A stretch of 64,000 nt of DNA from Bacteroidota bacterium (GCA_030147525.1 JASBVF010000048.1:38277-102276), one strand, 5' to 3'. Positions 40,361 through 52,412 are shown, counted from the stretch's first letter. Translations and numbers: made by a program. Notes: a model not told the origin generated them from the letters alone.

Positions 40361-40678
40361 TCATTTCCTAAAAATCTTCGTCACCCGGATCAGCCCCGGT
40401 ACGTCCTTCCACTCGTTGTCATAGCGCTCCCATTCCACTTCGACAGGGATGGGGAGTTGTAGTTCATCGTTGAAATCGATGTCCGTTTCCGCCGGTGTTT
40501 CAAAAAAACGCAGTGTGTCGCTGTCGATCTCGACGAACCAGCCGCCGCAGAACGGGCTGGCGCATTTGCGGTAGTCGATGCCGATGAGCCGGGCATCGCC
40601 TGTGTTGATGAGGTCGGAATTTTTGCAACATTGAACCCCAAACACAGTGAAGCTGAGTAAAATGAAGAACTGTTTCAT
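40361..40678 (-). CDS. Small lipoprotein, intact copy
   Basis: A 105-aa protein with lipobox FGVQC near residue 17. The mature part of about 85 residues includes a CASPFCGGWFVEIDSDTLRF segment with two Cys and a Glu/Trp-rich end (VEVEWERYDNEWKDVPGLIR). I recognise no family. Its C-terminal 35 residues are duplicated in the truncated copy at 36907-37008. Confidence 0.7.
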   Translation of the reverse strand: MKQFFILLSFTVFGVQCCKNSDLINTGDARLIGIDYRKCASPFCGGWFVEIDSDTLRFFETPAETDIDFNDELQLPIPVEVEWERYDNEWKDVPGLIRVTKIFRK

Positions 40679-40791
40679 GTCCGTTTTTTTTAAATCAAGA
40701 CAGGGCGGCGGAAGATTTTGGTTGGAGAAAACCGCCGCTTGCTGGCCATTTGCTGATTTTTAACTAAAATCGCCGTTAAAATAAGCGAACT

Positions 40792-43185
40792 ATGGCCAAA
40801 CTTCTCCTCCTTCTTTTTTCCTGCGCTATCGCCCTGCCGGTTTTCACCCAAAATGAAAACCTTCAACTCCGTTTCAACCAGCCCGCCACGCTATTCGAAG
40901 AAGCCATGCCGCTCGGCAACGGCCGCATTGGTGCCACCGTGTACGGCGGCGTAGGCACGGAACGAATCCTGCTCAACGAGGAGACCCTCTGGGCAGGCGG
41001 CCCCGTCGATCCGAACATGACCCCGGAAGCTTATAAAAATCTGCCTGCCATCCGGGCGGCGCTTTTCGATGAAAATTACCGGCTGGCCGACAGCCTCGTG
41101 CGCAGTTTGCAGGGCAGTTTCTCGCAGTCCTACGCCCCGCTCGGCGACCTGTACCTTGATTTTAATCACGGTGAAAAAACGCCCGAAAACTACCGCCGCA
41201 CGCTCGATATCCAGAACGCCGTGGCCACGGTGGAGTATAAAATTGGTGAAACGACCTACCGCCGGGAGAGCTTCGTTTCGCACCCCGCCCAGTTGCTGGT
41301 GGTGAAACTGAGCGCAACGGGCAAGAACAAACTGAATTTCTCGATACGGGCCGGCAGCAAGCTGCAATTTGGGGTGAAATCCAGCAGTCCCGATTTGCAG
41401 CTGAGTGGCTTCGCTCCCATCCACGCCGAACCAAGCTACCGTGGCGACATGCCCATGCCGGTTGTTTACGATGAAAAAAATAGCATGAGATTCCATGCTG
41501 CCGCTCGGGTGGCGCAAACGGACGGCAAGGTGACGGCCATGGGCAGCTACGTGCAGGTGAAGGACGCAACGGAGGCATTGCTGCTGGTGTCGCTGGCCAC
41601 GAGTTTTAATGGTTTTGATAAAAATCCGGGGACGGAAGGACGGGACGAGGCCGCCATTGCGCAGCAACACCTCGACGCTGCTGCCGGGCAGTCGTTCGAA
41701 GATTTAAAAAACAGCCACACCGCCGATTTCCGGCAATACTTCGACCGTGTGAGCCTCGATTTGGGCGAAACGGCTGCCGCCAGCCTGCCCACGCCCGAAC
41801 GCCTGCAACGCTTCGCTGCCGGGGAGCAGGACAACAGTCTGGCTGCGCTGTACTTCCAGTTTGGGCGCTACCTGCTCATCAGTTCGTCGAGGCCGGGCGG
41901 CATTCCCGCCAACCTGCAGGGCATCTGGAACGAACACGTGCGGCCGCCTTGGAGCAGCAATTTTACCGTCAACATCAACGCTGAAATGAACTACTGGCCC
42001 GCCGAAGTGACCAACCTGCCGGAGATGCACGAACCGCTTTTCGATTTCATTAAAAACCTCTCGAAAACGGGCGAAGTCACGGCCCGAACGGTGTACAACT
42101 GCGGCGGCTGGGTCTGCCACCACAACTCCGACATCTGGGCGATGACCAATGCGGTCGGCGATTTTGGCAAGGGAAGCCCTGTCTGGGCCAACTGGTCGAT
42201 GGGCGGGGCATGGCTGAGTACGCACCTGTGGGAGCATTTTCTTTTCACGCAGGACAAGGAATGGCTGCGCAACGAGGCTTACCCGCTGATGAAAGGCGCC
42301 GCCCGCTTTTGCCTCGATTTTTTGACCAAAAACAAAGACGGATGGCTGGTGACGGCCCCCAGTACCTCCCCGGAAAATATTTACCAAACGCCGGACGGTT
42401 ACCGGGGCGCCACGCTCTATGGCTCCACTGCTGACCTGGCTATGATCCGGGAGTTGTTCACCGGAACGGTCGAAGCGGCTAAAATTCTGGGCGTGGATGC
42501 CGAATTTCAGAAAGAGATAAACGCCTCACTGTCAAAATTTTACCCGTACCAGATTGGCAAAAAAGGCAACCTCCAGGAGTGGTATCACGACTGGGAGGAC
42601 CAGGATCCGAACCACCGCCACGTGTCGCATCTGTTTGCCCTGCATCCCGGTCATTCGATCACGATGGAAACTTCGCCGAAGCTGGCCCGTGCCGTGCGCC
42701 GCTCCCTCGAACTGCGTACCAATAACGGCACCGGCTGGTCGATTTCCTGGAAAATTTCCCTCTGGGCACGCCTGCACGACGGTGAAATGGCTTACGATGC
42801 CCTGCAAAAACTACTGAATTACCATCCCGCCAGCCAGGAAACGCAGATGCACGGCGGCGGCACTTATCCGAACCTGCTCGATGCCCATCCGCCGTTTCAG
42901 ATTGACGGGAATTTCGGCGGCACGGCAGGCATCGCCGAAATGCTGCTGCAAAGCCACGACGGGGCGATTCACATTCTGCCCGCATTGCCGAAGGCCTGGC
43001 CAACCGGCAGCGTGAAAGGCCTGCGGGCCAGGGGCGGTTACACGGTGGATATTTCCTGGGAAAACGGGCGGCTGACGGAGGTGGCAGTGACGCCGGATTC
43101 TGACGGTAAATTTCAACTGAAATACAATGGAAAAACTGCCAGGCTGAAAGGTAAGGCAGGTAAAAAAGTGGCGATGAAATGGTAG
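40792..43185 (+). CDS. GH95 alpha-L-fucosidase
   Basis: A 797-aa exported enzyme (signal peptide [17 protein letters not shown]) of the full GH95 length. Family landmarks: [20 protein letters not shown] and [14 protein letters not shown] at the N-terminus, then [20 protein letters not shown] with the paired catalytic Asn residues. The catalytic Glu is in [11 protein letters not shown], and [20 protein letters not shown] carries the conserved Asp. The enzyme would release alpha-1,2-linked L-fucose (or L-galactose) from glycans by inversion. No SusC/SusD pair or other glycosidase is nearby, so it is not in a classic polysaccharide-utilisation locus. Confidence 0.94.
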   Translation: MAKLLLLLFSCAIALPVFTQNENLQLRFNQPATLFEEAMPLGNGRIGATVYGGVGTERILLNEETLWAGGPVDPNMTPEAYKNLPAIRAALFDENYRLADSLVRSLQGSFSQSYAPLGDLYLDFNHGEKTPENYRRTLDIQNAVATVEYKIGETTYRRESFVSHPAQLLVVKLSATGKNKLNFSIRAGSKLQFGVKSSSPDLQLSGFAPIHAEPSYRGDMPMPVVYDEKNSMRFHAAARVAQTDGKVTAMGSYVQVKDATEALLLVSLATSFNGFDKNPGTEGRDEAAIAQQHLDAAAGQSFEDLKNSHTADFRQYFDRVSLDLGETAAASLPTPERLQRFAAGEQDNSLAALYFQFGRYLLISSSRPGGIPANLQGIWNEHVRPPWSSNFTVNINAEMNYWPAEVTNLPEMHEPLFDFIKNLSKTGEVTARTVYNCGGWVCHHNSDIWAMTNAVGDFGKGSPVWANWSMGGAWLSTHLWEHFLFTQDKEWLRNEAYPLMKGAARFCLDFLTKNKDGWLVTAPSTSPENIYQTPDGYRGATLYGSTADLAMIRELFTGTVEAAKILGVDAEFQKEINASLSKFYPYQIGKKGNLQEWYHDWEDQDPNHRHVSHLFALHPGHSITMETSPKLARAVRRSLELRTNNGTGWSISWKISLWARLHDGEMAYDALQKLLNYHPASQETQMHGGGTYPNLLDAHPPFQIDGNFGGTAGIAEMLLQSHDGAIHILPALPKAWPTGSVKGLRARGGYTVDISWENGRLTEVAVTPDSDGKFQLKYNGKTARLKGKAGKKVAMKW

Positions 43186-43354
43186 TTTTGGCAGCCGGGC
43201 TGTTCAGTTTTTAAGTCTTTTTTTAGTTGAATTCACTGACTTTTACCAGCGGTCGGGCAAATAAAAATCATTCGAAAAATGAGGTCTATTCCGAAATTTT
43301 GGCCAAACTTTACAAGCCACTGATAATAATCCTTTCATCAAACTATAACCGACC

Positions 43355-45265
<1,911 letters not shown>

Positions 45266-45287
45266 GTTTTTATTTCATACATTCATA

Positions 45288-45325
45288 CAATGGGCGCTGA
45301 GAGCGGATGTTCTCAGTGCCCGTTG
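45288..45325 (+). terminator. Terminator hairpin after acs
   Basis: A 15-bp stem (CAATGGGCGCTGAGA with TCTCAGTGCCCGTTG, two G-U/A-C wobble-type positions) with an 8-nt loop lies 23 bp after the acs stop. It is followed by TTATTTTG. Confidence 0.75.
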
Positions 45326-45392
45326 TTATTTTGTCAAAAGTCATCGGGGGGGCCGGTATAACTTTACGAACTTTGCCCCCTAATTTCAAAAC

Positions 45393-46631
45393 ATGAATCC
45401 AAACAAAAAAATAACCCTGCTCGCCCCCGCCGGCTCCTACGAATCCCTCCGGGCGGCCATCGCTGCCGGAGCCGGTGCGGTGTATTTTGGCATCGAGCAG
45501 TTGAATATGCGGGCACGCTCGTCCAATAATTTCACCCTGGAAGACCTCGTGGAAATCGCCCGCATCTGCCGGGAAGCAGGCGTTCAGAGCAACCTCACCG
45601 TCAACACGATTCTTTACGACCACGATTTACCTTTGATGAAAAACATCGTGGGCACGGCTAAAGCCAGCGGTATCGACGCCATCATCGCCATGGACCATGC
45701 GGCGATCAACTACGCCAACAGCATCGGCCTGCAGGTACACATTTCCACACAGGCCAACATCACGAACATCGAGGCGGTGAAATTTTACGCTCACTTCGCC
45801 GAGGTGATGGTACTGTCGAGAGAGCTGACGCTGATGCAGGTCGCTAAAATCTGCCGGGAGGTGGAGCGCCAAAACATCACCGGACCGAGCGGGCAGCCCG
45901 TTCGCATCGAGGCTTTCGTGCACGGGGCGCTGTGCATGGCCGTGTCGGGCAAGTGCTACCTCAGCCTGCACACCCACAACGCCTCCGCCAACCGGGGCGC
46001 CTGCAAGCAAAACTGCCGCCGAACCTACACCGTGAAGGACGACGAGGGCAACGAATTGCTCATAGATAACGAGTTCATCATGTCGCCGAAAGACCTCTGT
46101 ACCATTGATTTTCTGGACAAAATTGTGGACGCCGGGGTTCAGGTTTTAAAAATAGAAGGACGCAGTAAAGGCCCTGAGTACGTCTTCGAAGTCGTGTCCT
46201 GCTATCGGGAAGCGCTCGAATCCATCGCTGACGGCAGCTTTTCACCCGAAAAAGTGGCAGGCTGGATGCAGCGCCTTGAAACGGTGTACAACCGGGGCTT
46301 CTGGGGCGGTTATTTTTTGGGTAAAAAACTCGGCGAGTGGACGGACGCTCCCGGCTCCGTGGCGAAAAAGAAGAAAATCTACGTCGGCCTCGGGGTGAAA
46401 TATTTCAATAAAATCGGCGTCGGAGAGTTCAAATTGCAGACGGGCAAACTGTCCGTCGGGGATGAAATTTACATCACCGGCCCTACCACCGGCCTCGTCC
46501 GCACCACCGTCGAAGCGCTGCGCCTCGACGACCGGGAAGTGCCAGAAGTGAAGGCTGGCGACTCGTTTTCCATGCCGGTGAAAGAAAAAATCCGCAGCTC
46601 CGACAAGCTTTACAAAGTGGAAACCGCATGA
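45393..46631 (+). CDS. Peptidase U32-family protein (TrhP/RlhA-like RNA modification)
   Basis: A 412-aa protein. The N-terminal U32 barrel starts LLAPAGSYESLRAAIAAGAG and has AVYFGIEQLNMRARSSNNF, TQANITNIEAVKFY and FVHGALCMAVSGKCYLS. The Cys cluster, with GACKQNCRRTY, is typical of the Fe-S-containing U32 members. The C-terminal domain is a beta-barrel (GKLSVGDEIYITGPTTG). In E. coli related proteins (TrhP, RlhA) hydroxylate tRNA U34 or 23S rRNA C2501 using prephenate. The tight overlap with a ferredoxin gene fits an iron-sulfur redox role rather than proteolysis. The exact RNA target is not indicated. Confidence 0.88.
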   Translation: MNPNKKITLLAPAGSYESLRAAIAAGAGAVYFGIEQLNMRARSSNNFTLEDLVEIARICREAGVQSNLTVNTILYDHDLPLMKNIVGTAKASGIDAIIAMDHAAINYANSIGLQVHISTQANITNIEAVKFYAHFAEVMVLSRELTLMQVAKICREVERQNITGPSGQPVRIEAFVHGALCMAVSGKCYLSLHTHNASANRGACKQNCRRTYTVKDDEGNELLIDNEFIMSPKDLCTIDFLDKIVDAGVQVLKIEGRSKGPEYVFEVVSCYREALESIADGSFSPEKVAGWMQRLETVYNRGFWGGYFLGKKLGEWTDAPGSVAKKKKIYVGLGVKYFNKIGVGEFKLQTGKLSVGDEIYITGPTTGLVRTTVEALRLDDREVPEVKAGDSFSMPVKEKIRSSDKLYKVETA

Positions 46632-46855
46632 TCCAGATCATCCAGCAGCGCCACAAATGCATCGGTTGCAACGCCTGCGTGGAGGCAGCTCCCGCCCGTT
46701 GGGTCATGTCGAAAAAAGACGGTAAAAGCTACCTTCGCAAGAGCGTTCGCAAGGGCGACTACTACATTTTAAAAGTACCCGACCTGGAGTACGAGGAAAA
46801 CTTACTGGCGGCGCAGAATTGTCCGGTGAATATCATTCAGGTGAGGGAAGTTTGA
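46628..46855 (+). CDS. Ferredoxin, single [4Fe-4S] type
   Basis: A 75-aa protein overlapping the U32 gene by 4 bp (ATGA). The cluster ligands are Cys in CIGCNAC near the N-terminus and the distal Cys in QNCPVNII. This gives one [4Fe-4S] site, with the usual fourth CxxxC-P Cys replaced by Ala. The middle is positively charged. It is likely the electron donor of the U32 enzyme because the genes are translationally coupled. Confidence 0.9.
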   Translation: MIQIIQQRHKCIGCNACVEAAPARWVMSKKDGKSYLRKSVRKGDYYILKVPDLEYEENLLAAQNCPVNIIQVREV

Positions 46856-46923
46856 GATGACAGCTAGGTAGGCATGTCCGGTAATTTTAGCTTTTTGCTT
46901 TTGTCAAAATCCAATTTTATAAA

Positions 46924-47769
46924 ATGATTAATCTCGATGGTGCACTTTTTTCTGTAGAAACACCACTTTTCACTGTCTCCAACCGGGCCTTTCGCTACGG
47001 TGACAGCCTTTTCGAGAGCATCCGGGTTTTTGAGGGTGAAATGCCGTTTTTTGAGCGTCACTGGCAGCGGCTCCGGGCTGGCATGGAGGTGTTGAAATTT
47101 GAAATACCGGTTCATTTTTCATCTGCTTTTTTTCAACATGAAATTTCAAAACTCACTGAAAATCAAGGCAATTGGCGCATTCGCCTCACGGTCTTTCGCT
47201 CCGGCGGCGGACTGTACACGCCGGAAAGGAACGTTCCGGAATTTTTAATCGAAGCTTCGCCGCTGGACAGTAGCCGGTTTGACATGAATCCAACCGGCCT
47301 GACGCTTGGTATTTTTGAAGAAATTCGCCTGACTCCCAACGTTTTTTCACCTTTCAAAACCGGCAACGCTCTGCCGAACGTGTTGGCCGCCATTTTCAAA
47401 AAAGAAAAAAAATGCGACGACTGCCTGCTACTCAATATAACCGGGCGGATCGCCTGTGGCAACAGCTCCAATGTTTTTTTGGTGAAAAACGGTAGCCTGA
47501 CCACTCCTCCGCTGACGGAAGGCTGCGTTGCCGGAACGATGCGAAGTATAGTGTCGGACTTGTGCAAAGGTTTGAAAATCAATATTCTGGAGAAGCCTGT
47601 TTTGCCTGAAGATTTGGTAAAAGCGGATGAAGTATTTTTAACGAACGCTATTCAGGGCATTCGCTGGGTGAGGGGAGTGGAGGGAGTTGCAGGGGTGTTT
47701 GGAAATGAAACTTCGGGGCGCATTTTCACAGCGCTGCAAACGGAGGTCTTCAGATTTTTTGAGAAGTGA
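46924..47769 (+). CDS. Class IV aminotransferase (BCAT / aminodeoxychorismate lyase type)
   Basis: A 281-aa PLP enzyme. Family features are the opening SNRAFRYGDSLFESIRVFEG, the PLP Lys in PFKTGNALPNVLAA, and the phosphate loop RIACGNSSNVFLVKNG with TPPLTEGCVAGTMR. The length and the TEGCVAGTMR motif fit both branched-chain aminotransferase-like and PabC (4-amino-4-deoxychorismate lyase) members. I cannot decide between them. It ends 4 bp from the convergent HD/Pycsar-like gene. Confidence 0.88.
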   Translation: MINLDGALFSVETPLFTVSNRAFRYGDSLFESIRVFEGEMPFFERHWQRLRAGMEVLKFEIPVHFSSAFFQHEISKLTENQGNWRIRLTVFRSGGGLYTPERNVPEFLIEASPLDSSRFDMNPTGLTLGIFEEIRLTPNVFSPFKTGNALPNVLAAIFKKEKKCDDCLLLNITGRIACGNSSNVFLVKNGSLTTPPLTEGCVAGTMRSIVSDLCKGLKINILEKPVLPEDLVKADEVFLTNAIQGIRWVRGVEGVAGVFGNETSGRIFTALQTEVFRFFEK

Positions 47770-47773
47770 AAAG

Positions 47774-48946
47774 CTATTTGGATGCCAGGAAGGTAATCGC
47801 AAAAACGAGTACCGTCAGGACCATACCGACCATAAAAATACTGTAGGTGATGCGCAAGCGGTAATATTTCTGGCCGAGGGCCCGCCCCAGAAAGTAGAGG
47901 TCGTTGACGATGGACTTGTCGAGGATATCCTCGTTGTGCGTTACCTGGGTCAGCCCCTTGATGTAATCGTCACGGGTCATTTTAAAAAAGTTGCCGAAGA
48001 AAAACAGGTTAGTGTTGCCTTCGTCGATTTTATTGAGTTCGGTGTGGCCTTTCATTTTTACGGGGCGGGTAGCGAGGGTTGCATACACGATGCTCAGGAT
48101 GCAGGTGAGGAGCAGGGTAGTTCCCGGCCAAATGAGGCTGGGGAATTGTTCGAGCTGGGAAGCCAGCAAGGGCATGCCAAAAGTGATGAGTAACGAGTTG
48201 ATACTGAGCATGATGTTCGCCTTGTTGTCAGCGATGTTCGTGAGGTCGATCTGGTTGCGCAAGGTCGTTTTGAACATCATCTGGGCGCTTTTGCTTTTGT
48301 TGATCGCAAAGCCGAGGCGGTCGGAGGCATCCATTTTTGCAGGGGCTGGTTCGTTTGATTTTTCAAGTTTCTTTTTGAGTTTTTTCAGGGTTCTGCGCTT
48401 TTCCTTGCCGTACATGGCGATGGCTTCGCCGGTGTAAAATTGGTGGCCTTCCCAGAATTCACGGTTATTTTTCAGCCATTCTTCGTCGGTCATATTGGTG
48501 CCGCAAAAGACTTTCCACTCGTGGCGCAGCGCATCGGATTTTTCGAGGTAAGTGCTGCCATTGGTGTTGAAGTCGGAGTCTTTCATGATTTTTTCGAGCA
48601 GGGTTTGGGGCTCGACCCCGACCCTGGTAACCTCGATGAGTCGTTTGATCCGGGCGATTTTTTCTTCCGGGTAGTTTTCTTTTTTTAAAAAATCACCGGC
48701 AATGTCCTTGCTGGCATCTTCGTGGTTGCCGTAGACCCGTGTGAAGCCGGTGTCATGAAACAGCGATGCAAGTTCCAGTAATTCCAGCTCTTCTTTTTCG
48801 AGGTGGTACTTTATGCCCAGTTCCTTGCCTGCATCCCTGACGGACTTGGTGTGGGCAAGGTCATGGTAAACATGGTCGGAGGTAAGGCCCTTTTCGAGCA
48901 GTTCCGTTACATAAGCTTCAGCTTGTTTTACAATCTGGCTATTCAT
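47774..48946 (-). CDS. HD phosphohydrolase fused to Pycsar-effector-like membrane domain
   Basis: A 390-aa protein. Residues 1-200 are an HD domain, with HDLAHTKSVRDAG, the paired LFHDTGFTRVYGNHEDASKD and the late IMKDSDFN motif, so the metal-binding His/Asp set is intact. Residues 225-390 match the PycTM type of Pycsar effector: LRNQIDLTNIADNKANIMLS, then two helices (INSLLITFGMPLLASQ, LIWPGTTLLLTCILSIVYA) and a last helix at the C-terminus. Pycsar TM effectors open membranes when cCMP/cUMP is made during phage attack. No cyclase gene is adjacent here, so a nucleotide-degrading housekeeping or modulatory role is possible. Confidence 0.88.
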   Translation of the reverse strand: MNSQIVKQAEAYVTELLEKGLTSDHVYHDLAHTKSVRDAGKELGIKYHLEKEELELLELASLFHDTGFTRVYGNHEDASKDIAGDFLKKENYPEEKIARIKRLIEVTRVGVEPQTLLEKIMKDSDFNTNGSTYLEKSDALRHEWKVFCGTNMTDEEWLKNNREFWEGHQFYTGEAIAMYGKEKRRTLKKLKKKLEKSNEPAPAKMDASDRLGFAINKSKSAQMMFKTTLRNQIDLTNIADNKANIMLSINSLLITFGMPLLASQLEQFPSLIWPGTTLLLTCILSIVYATLATRPVKMKGHTELNKIDEGNTNLFFFGNFFKMTRDDYIKGLTQVTHNEDILDKSIVNDLYFLGRALGQKYYRLRITYSIFMVGMVLTVLVFAITFLASK

Positions 48947-48965
48947 ATCTGCACTTTATTGGGGA

Positions 48966-48996
48966 TAAATGTATGGCATTTTGTCTGGTTGGCAAA
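48966..48996 (-). promoter_or_regulatory. Promoter of the HD/Pycsar-like gene
   Basis: The minus strand reads TTTG, a 19-bp spacer and TACATTTA. This matches the Bacteroidota consensus TTTG-N19-TAnnTTTG with one mismatch. The start codon is 20 bp downstream. Confidence 0.6.
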
Positions 48997-49125
48997 AGAG
49001 TTGAATCAAATCGGGCAATTGTGGAGTCCGGGAGGGTTTCATTTTGGTGAAACGACAAGGGAGTCTTTTTTTTGATTCAGGTGCTCCCCCGTCATTTCAT
49101 CGGCTTTGCCAAAGTGGCATGCGTC

Positions 49126-51030
49126 TCAGCCTTTTGGATTCTTTTTTAAAAAAGGCAGCTTCACCGACGAGGGATAGGCAGCTGAGTGATGTACTTTGTT
49201 ATGCGCTACCACCCCTGTTTTTTCATCAAAATTATTGCCGCCTGTGTTCAGGTTGCGCTCAAACCGGGGAAAGTTGCTACTGGATACTTCGATGCGGATG
49301 CGGTGCCCTTTTTCAAAATAATTGCTGGTGGACATGGGCGTCAGGTCGAGCTTGTAAACCTTGCCGTTTTCCATGAAAACCTCCTTGTTGTATCCCTCCC
49401 GGTAGCGGGCACGCTGGATGGTCTCGTCGAGATTGTAAGCCCGGCCGTCGGGGTACACATCGATGAGTTTGATGGTGAAATCCGTGTCTTTGGCATCGGA
49501 GGAAACGTAGAGGGTAGTTTCAATAAAGCCGCTCACTTCAACGCCCTCGCTCAGCGGATCGGTGGTGTACACGAGGATGTCCTGGCGGGTTTCCATGGCC
49601 TGCTGGTCGAAGGCGCCTCCCTTGATGGCGTTGCCGGTGCAGCAGACGTTGCCTCCGTAGGAAGGCACGGGGTTCATCGGGTCATAGGTGAAGGCATCGG
49701 GGGTGTCGTTTTTGCCGGGCCTGACGGTGGTCAGTTTGCCATCGCCGTAGAGGCTGTTGGCTTTGCCGTTGCTGGACAAGTAGAAGGTGGTCATTTCGAC
49801 GCCATTCGGAGGCCAGCTTTCAGCGGTTTGCCATTTGTTCATGCCCATCGTGTAGTACTGCACACGGGGCAGGTTTTTTAAAAAACCGTTGTCTTCGCCT
49901 TTGAGAAAATGATCGAACCAGCCATAGATGAGTTCGTCGTAGTTCAGCCGGGCGTCGCCGACACTTCGCTCGCCGACGATGGTATTTTCCGTGGCACGGG
50001 TGTAGGCGCAGTGCAGCGTCGGGGCGATAACGAGGTACTGGTTGTCCCGTACCTGCGGGTCTTTGGCGTTCTGGCGGACGTGGTTGAACAGCGCCAGGTT
50101 GGGGCTGATGGAGACGTCATACCAGGAGCAAAACCAGAAGCTCGGCACGCCAAAATCCATATCGTCGTGGTAAAGTCCGCCCGTGTACCAGTCGGGATCG
50201 TTGGGCTTCCGGCGGATCATTTTATCGTAAATTTCCGTCTTGCCGTTCACATTTTTCAAAATATCCATCACAGGCAGATGCGCCAGTGCTTCGGACATGT
50301 CCACCTCCGGATTTTCCGGCGCCAGGTCGTAAAAACGAGAGATACGGATGAGATCTTCCTGCGTAGCACCTGCCGGAATGCGGGGCTTGAATTTATCGTG
50401 TTCAACGCCGTAGAGCCAGGCGGTGAACAGCATTTGCTGGGCGCCTCCCCGGTACCAGTTGCCCTGCTCGAAATATTTCCCGACCCGGCCCACACCGGCG
50501 CCGTAGCCCTGCGGCACCATCGCTGCATGGGAAGGATGATCGAGAGCAGCAACAGCCATTTGCCACTCGGCGGTGGAGGAGCAGCCGAGGGTGCCGATTT
50601 TTCCGTTACACCAAGGCTGGTTTTTCATCCATTCGAAAGCGTCGTAACCGTCGGTGAGCGGGGTGCCGAGGATGTCCCATTCGCCTTCGGAGAAGTAGCG
50701 ACCCCGCTCGTTCTGCACGACGTAGGCGTAGCCTTTTTCCACGACTTTCATGGCGGTTTCGAGGGTGCGGGTTTTCATTTCACCATCGCCCCAGGTGTTG
50801 AAGTTGTAGGGCGTGCGGGAGAAAATGACGGGGACGGGTTTGTCGGTTTTGGGCCGGTAAATGTCAGTGCAGAGCCGGATACCGTCACGCATAGGCATCA
50901 TGACTTTTTGGTCGATGACGGCGACGGATTCGAGTTTTTGCCAGATAGCGGGTTTGTTCTGTGCTTCCAGCTTTACAAAACTGAAAAAAAGGAAAGTGAG
51001 AAGAAGTGAAGGGTAAAAGGTGTTTTTCAT
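49126..51030 (-). CDS. CocE/NonD-family hydrolase (X-Pro dipeptidyl-peptidase-like)
   Basis: A 634-aa exported hydrolase (signal peptide [17 protein letters not shown]). The alpha/beta-hydrolase half has [36 protein letters not shown], and the nucleophile region [20 protein letters not shown]. The C-terminal jelly-roll domain includes [20 protein letters not shown] and [15 protein letters not shown]. Both domains are typical of CocE/NonD or Xaa-Pro acyl-hydrolases (glutaryl-7-ACA acylase relatives). The nucleophile motif here is GCSSTA, not the commoner GxSYxG. It likely cleaves Pro- or acyl-containing substrates in the periplasm. Confidence 0.92.
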   Translation of the reverse strand: MKNTFYPSLLLTFLFFSFVKLEAQNKPAIWQKLESVAVIDQKVMMPMRDGIRLCTDIYRPKTDKPVPVIFSRTPYNFNTWGDGEMKTRTLETAMKVVEKGYAYVVQNERGRYFSEGEWDILGTPLTDGYDAFEWMKNQPWCNGKIGTLGCSSTAEWQMAVAALDHPSHAAMVPQGYGAGVGRVGKYFEQGNWYRGGAQQMLFTAWLYGVEHDKFKPRIPAGATQEDLIRISRFYDLAPENPEVDMSEALAHLPVMDILKNVNGKTEIYDKMIRRKPNDPDWYTGGLYHDDMDFGVPSFWFCSWYDVSISPNLALFNHVRQNAKDPQVRDNQYLVIAPTLHCAYTRATENTIVGERSVGDARLNYDELIYGWFDHFLKGEDNGFLKNLPRVQYYTMGMNKWQTAESWPPNGVEMTTFYLSSNGKANSLYGDGKLTTVRPGKNDTPDAFTYDPMNPVPSYGGNVCCTGNAIKGGAFDQQAMETRQDILVYTTDPLSEGVEVSGFIETTLYVSSDAKDTDFTIKLIDVYPDGRAYNLDETIQRARYREGYNKEVFMENGKVYKLDLTPMSTSNYFEKGHRIRIEVSSSNFPRFERNLNTGGNNFDEKTGVVAHNKVHHSAAYPSSVKLPFLKKNPKG

Positions 51031-51183
51031 ATTGTCCGGATTTTAAATTTGGGCGGTGAAATTAGGGAAAAAATTGGGAGACTGCAGGTTTGGCGCCTAA
51101 GCCCTTCGGGTACAGAACAGGGCTGCGCCCCGTTTCAAAAACTTAAGTTACAATGTGATGGACAGTAGCGCTTGACGGACCGT

Positions 51184-52020
51184 TTAAGAGAGCTCTAAAA
51201 CATCACCCTCCGCCGCAATCCCTACTTCGAACGGGAAGCGCTGTCGCTCTGTCTCCCCTTTGAGCAGGGTCCTCAGTTTTGCATCGGAATGAGATGGGTC
51301 GTGATGAAAAAGTAGCATTTTTTTTACTTCTGCCAGCTTTGCAAATTTCAGGGCATCATTGACAGAACTGTGTCCCCAACCTACCCGGGGCAGGTATTCC
51401 TCCTTGGCAAACTGGGCATCGTGCAACAGCAAATCAGCCCCTTGCGCAAGATCGTAGCCGGAAGTCCAGTCGGGTTCGTTCGGGAAGTTGGAGGAGCCGA
51501 GGGCCGGTTCGTGATCGGGGAGGTAGGTAACTACCGACCGACCGTTTTCGATGCGATAGCCCAGGGTCGGGCCAGGATGGCAGACGTAGGCGGATTTTAT
51601 TTTAAAAGGCCCGATCTCAAACTCGCTGTGGTTGATTTCAAAAACATGCGGTTGGCAGGGCAAATCCTGCAGGCGTATCGGGAAAAGCGGCGGCGACAGG
51701 TAGCGCTTCAGCCGTGTGTCCAATGATTCCTTTGTGCTGGTTGGCCCCCAGATGTTTACGGTCATATCGGGAAGGTATAGCGGCATAAAAAAGCCCAGCC
51801 CCATGATGTGATCGAGGTGGAGGTGGGTCAGTAAAATATCGACTTTTGTAATGCCCGGCGGGAAGTCGTCGCCGAGCCTGCGAATACCTGAACCGGCATC
51901 GAGAACCAACAGTGTGTCGCCCTGGGAAACCTGTACGCAGGCAGTGTTTCCACCATACAAACTATTTTCAGGACTGGGCGAGGGTAATGAGCCCCGGCTG
52001 CCCCAGATGGTAACTATCAT
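51184..52020 (-). CDS. Metallo-beta-lactamase-fold hydrolase (phosphodiesterase-like)
   Basis: A 278-aa protein with N-terminus IVTIWGSRGSLPSPSPENSL. It has the metal motif LLTHLHLDHIMGLGF (HxHxDH), then CHPGPTLGYRIENGRS, ADLLLHDAQF, WGHSSVNDALKFA and LLFHHDPSHSDAKL. This is the set seen in PDE-type cAMP or RNase Z-like members, and substrate choice cannot be made. There is no signal peptide. The gene overlaps the upstream PAS gene by one base, implying coexpression. Confidence 0.92.
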   Translation of the reverse strand: MIVTIWGSRGSLPSPSPENSLYGGNTACVQVSQGDTLLVLDAGSGIRRLGDDFPPGITKVDILLTHLHLDHIMGLGFFMPLYLPDMTVNIWGPTSTKESLDTRLKRYLSPPLFPIRLQDLPCQPHVFEINHSEFEIGPFKIKSAYVCHPGPTLGYRIENGRSVVTYLPDHEPALGSSNFPNEPDWTSGYDLAQGADLLLHDAQFAKEEYLPRVGWGHSSVNDALKFAKLAEVKKMLLFHHDPSHSDAKLRTLLKGETERQRFPFEVGIAAEGDVLELS

Positions 52021-52412
52021 CAGGTTTTATTTTTCCAGAAAATGGCTACTGCTCCCAGAAAGCGGTCGGGCCGTCCGATAATGGGGTAGGCAGTAACGGA
52101 AATATTAGCTTTTTCTCCGGTCAGGCTTTCAATCCAGAATGTGCCGTGAGCGGGCTCGTGGAAGGTTAGTGTTTTCACCAAAGGTAACTCCTCCGGGGGC
52201 ATTGGCTTTCCGCTCTCGTCTATCGGTTTGAAAATGGTTGACCATTCGGATACGGGCATTTTTCCGGTTTCTTCGAACCGTTTGCCCAACAGCTCTTCAG
52301 CAGGTTCATTGTAAAAAAGCAGATTTCCTTCCGTATCGGTCAGGAAGACCGGGATGGAAAGCGAGTCGGCGAGTTGCCGGCTGAGGATGATTTCTATTTG
52401 GTTGGCAGGCAT
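52020..52412 (-). CDS. Stand-alone PAS-domain protein
   Basis: A 130-aa protein that is essentially one PAS domain: LADSLSIPVFLTDTEGNLLF, then YNEPAEELLGKRFEETGKM, then ISVTAYPIIGRPDRFLGAVA. It has no output domain. It overlaps the metallo-beta-lactamase-fold gene by one base, so the two products probably act together, with the PAS protein as a sensor or regulator. Confidence 0.85.
   Translation of the reverse strand: MPANQIEIILSRQLADSLSIPVFLTDTEGNLLFYNEPAEELLGKRFEETGKMPVSEWSTIFKPIDESGKPMPPEELPLVKTLTFHEPAHGTFWIESLTGEKANISVTAYPIIGRPDRFLGAVAIFWKNKT

Noticed and set aside
47774..48946. Complete Pycsar operon
   Set aside because: No nucleotide cyclase gene is found on either side, so only an effector-like protein can be claimed.
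49909..51009. Plus-strand open frame of 366 codons opposite the CocE/NonD gene
   Set aside because: His/Val-rich antisense translation without domain content.
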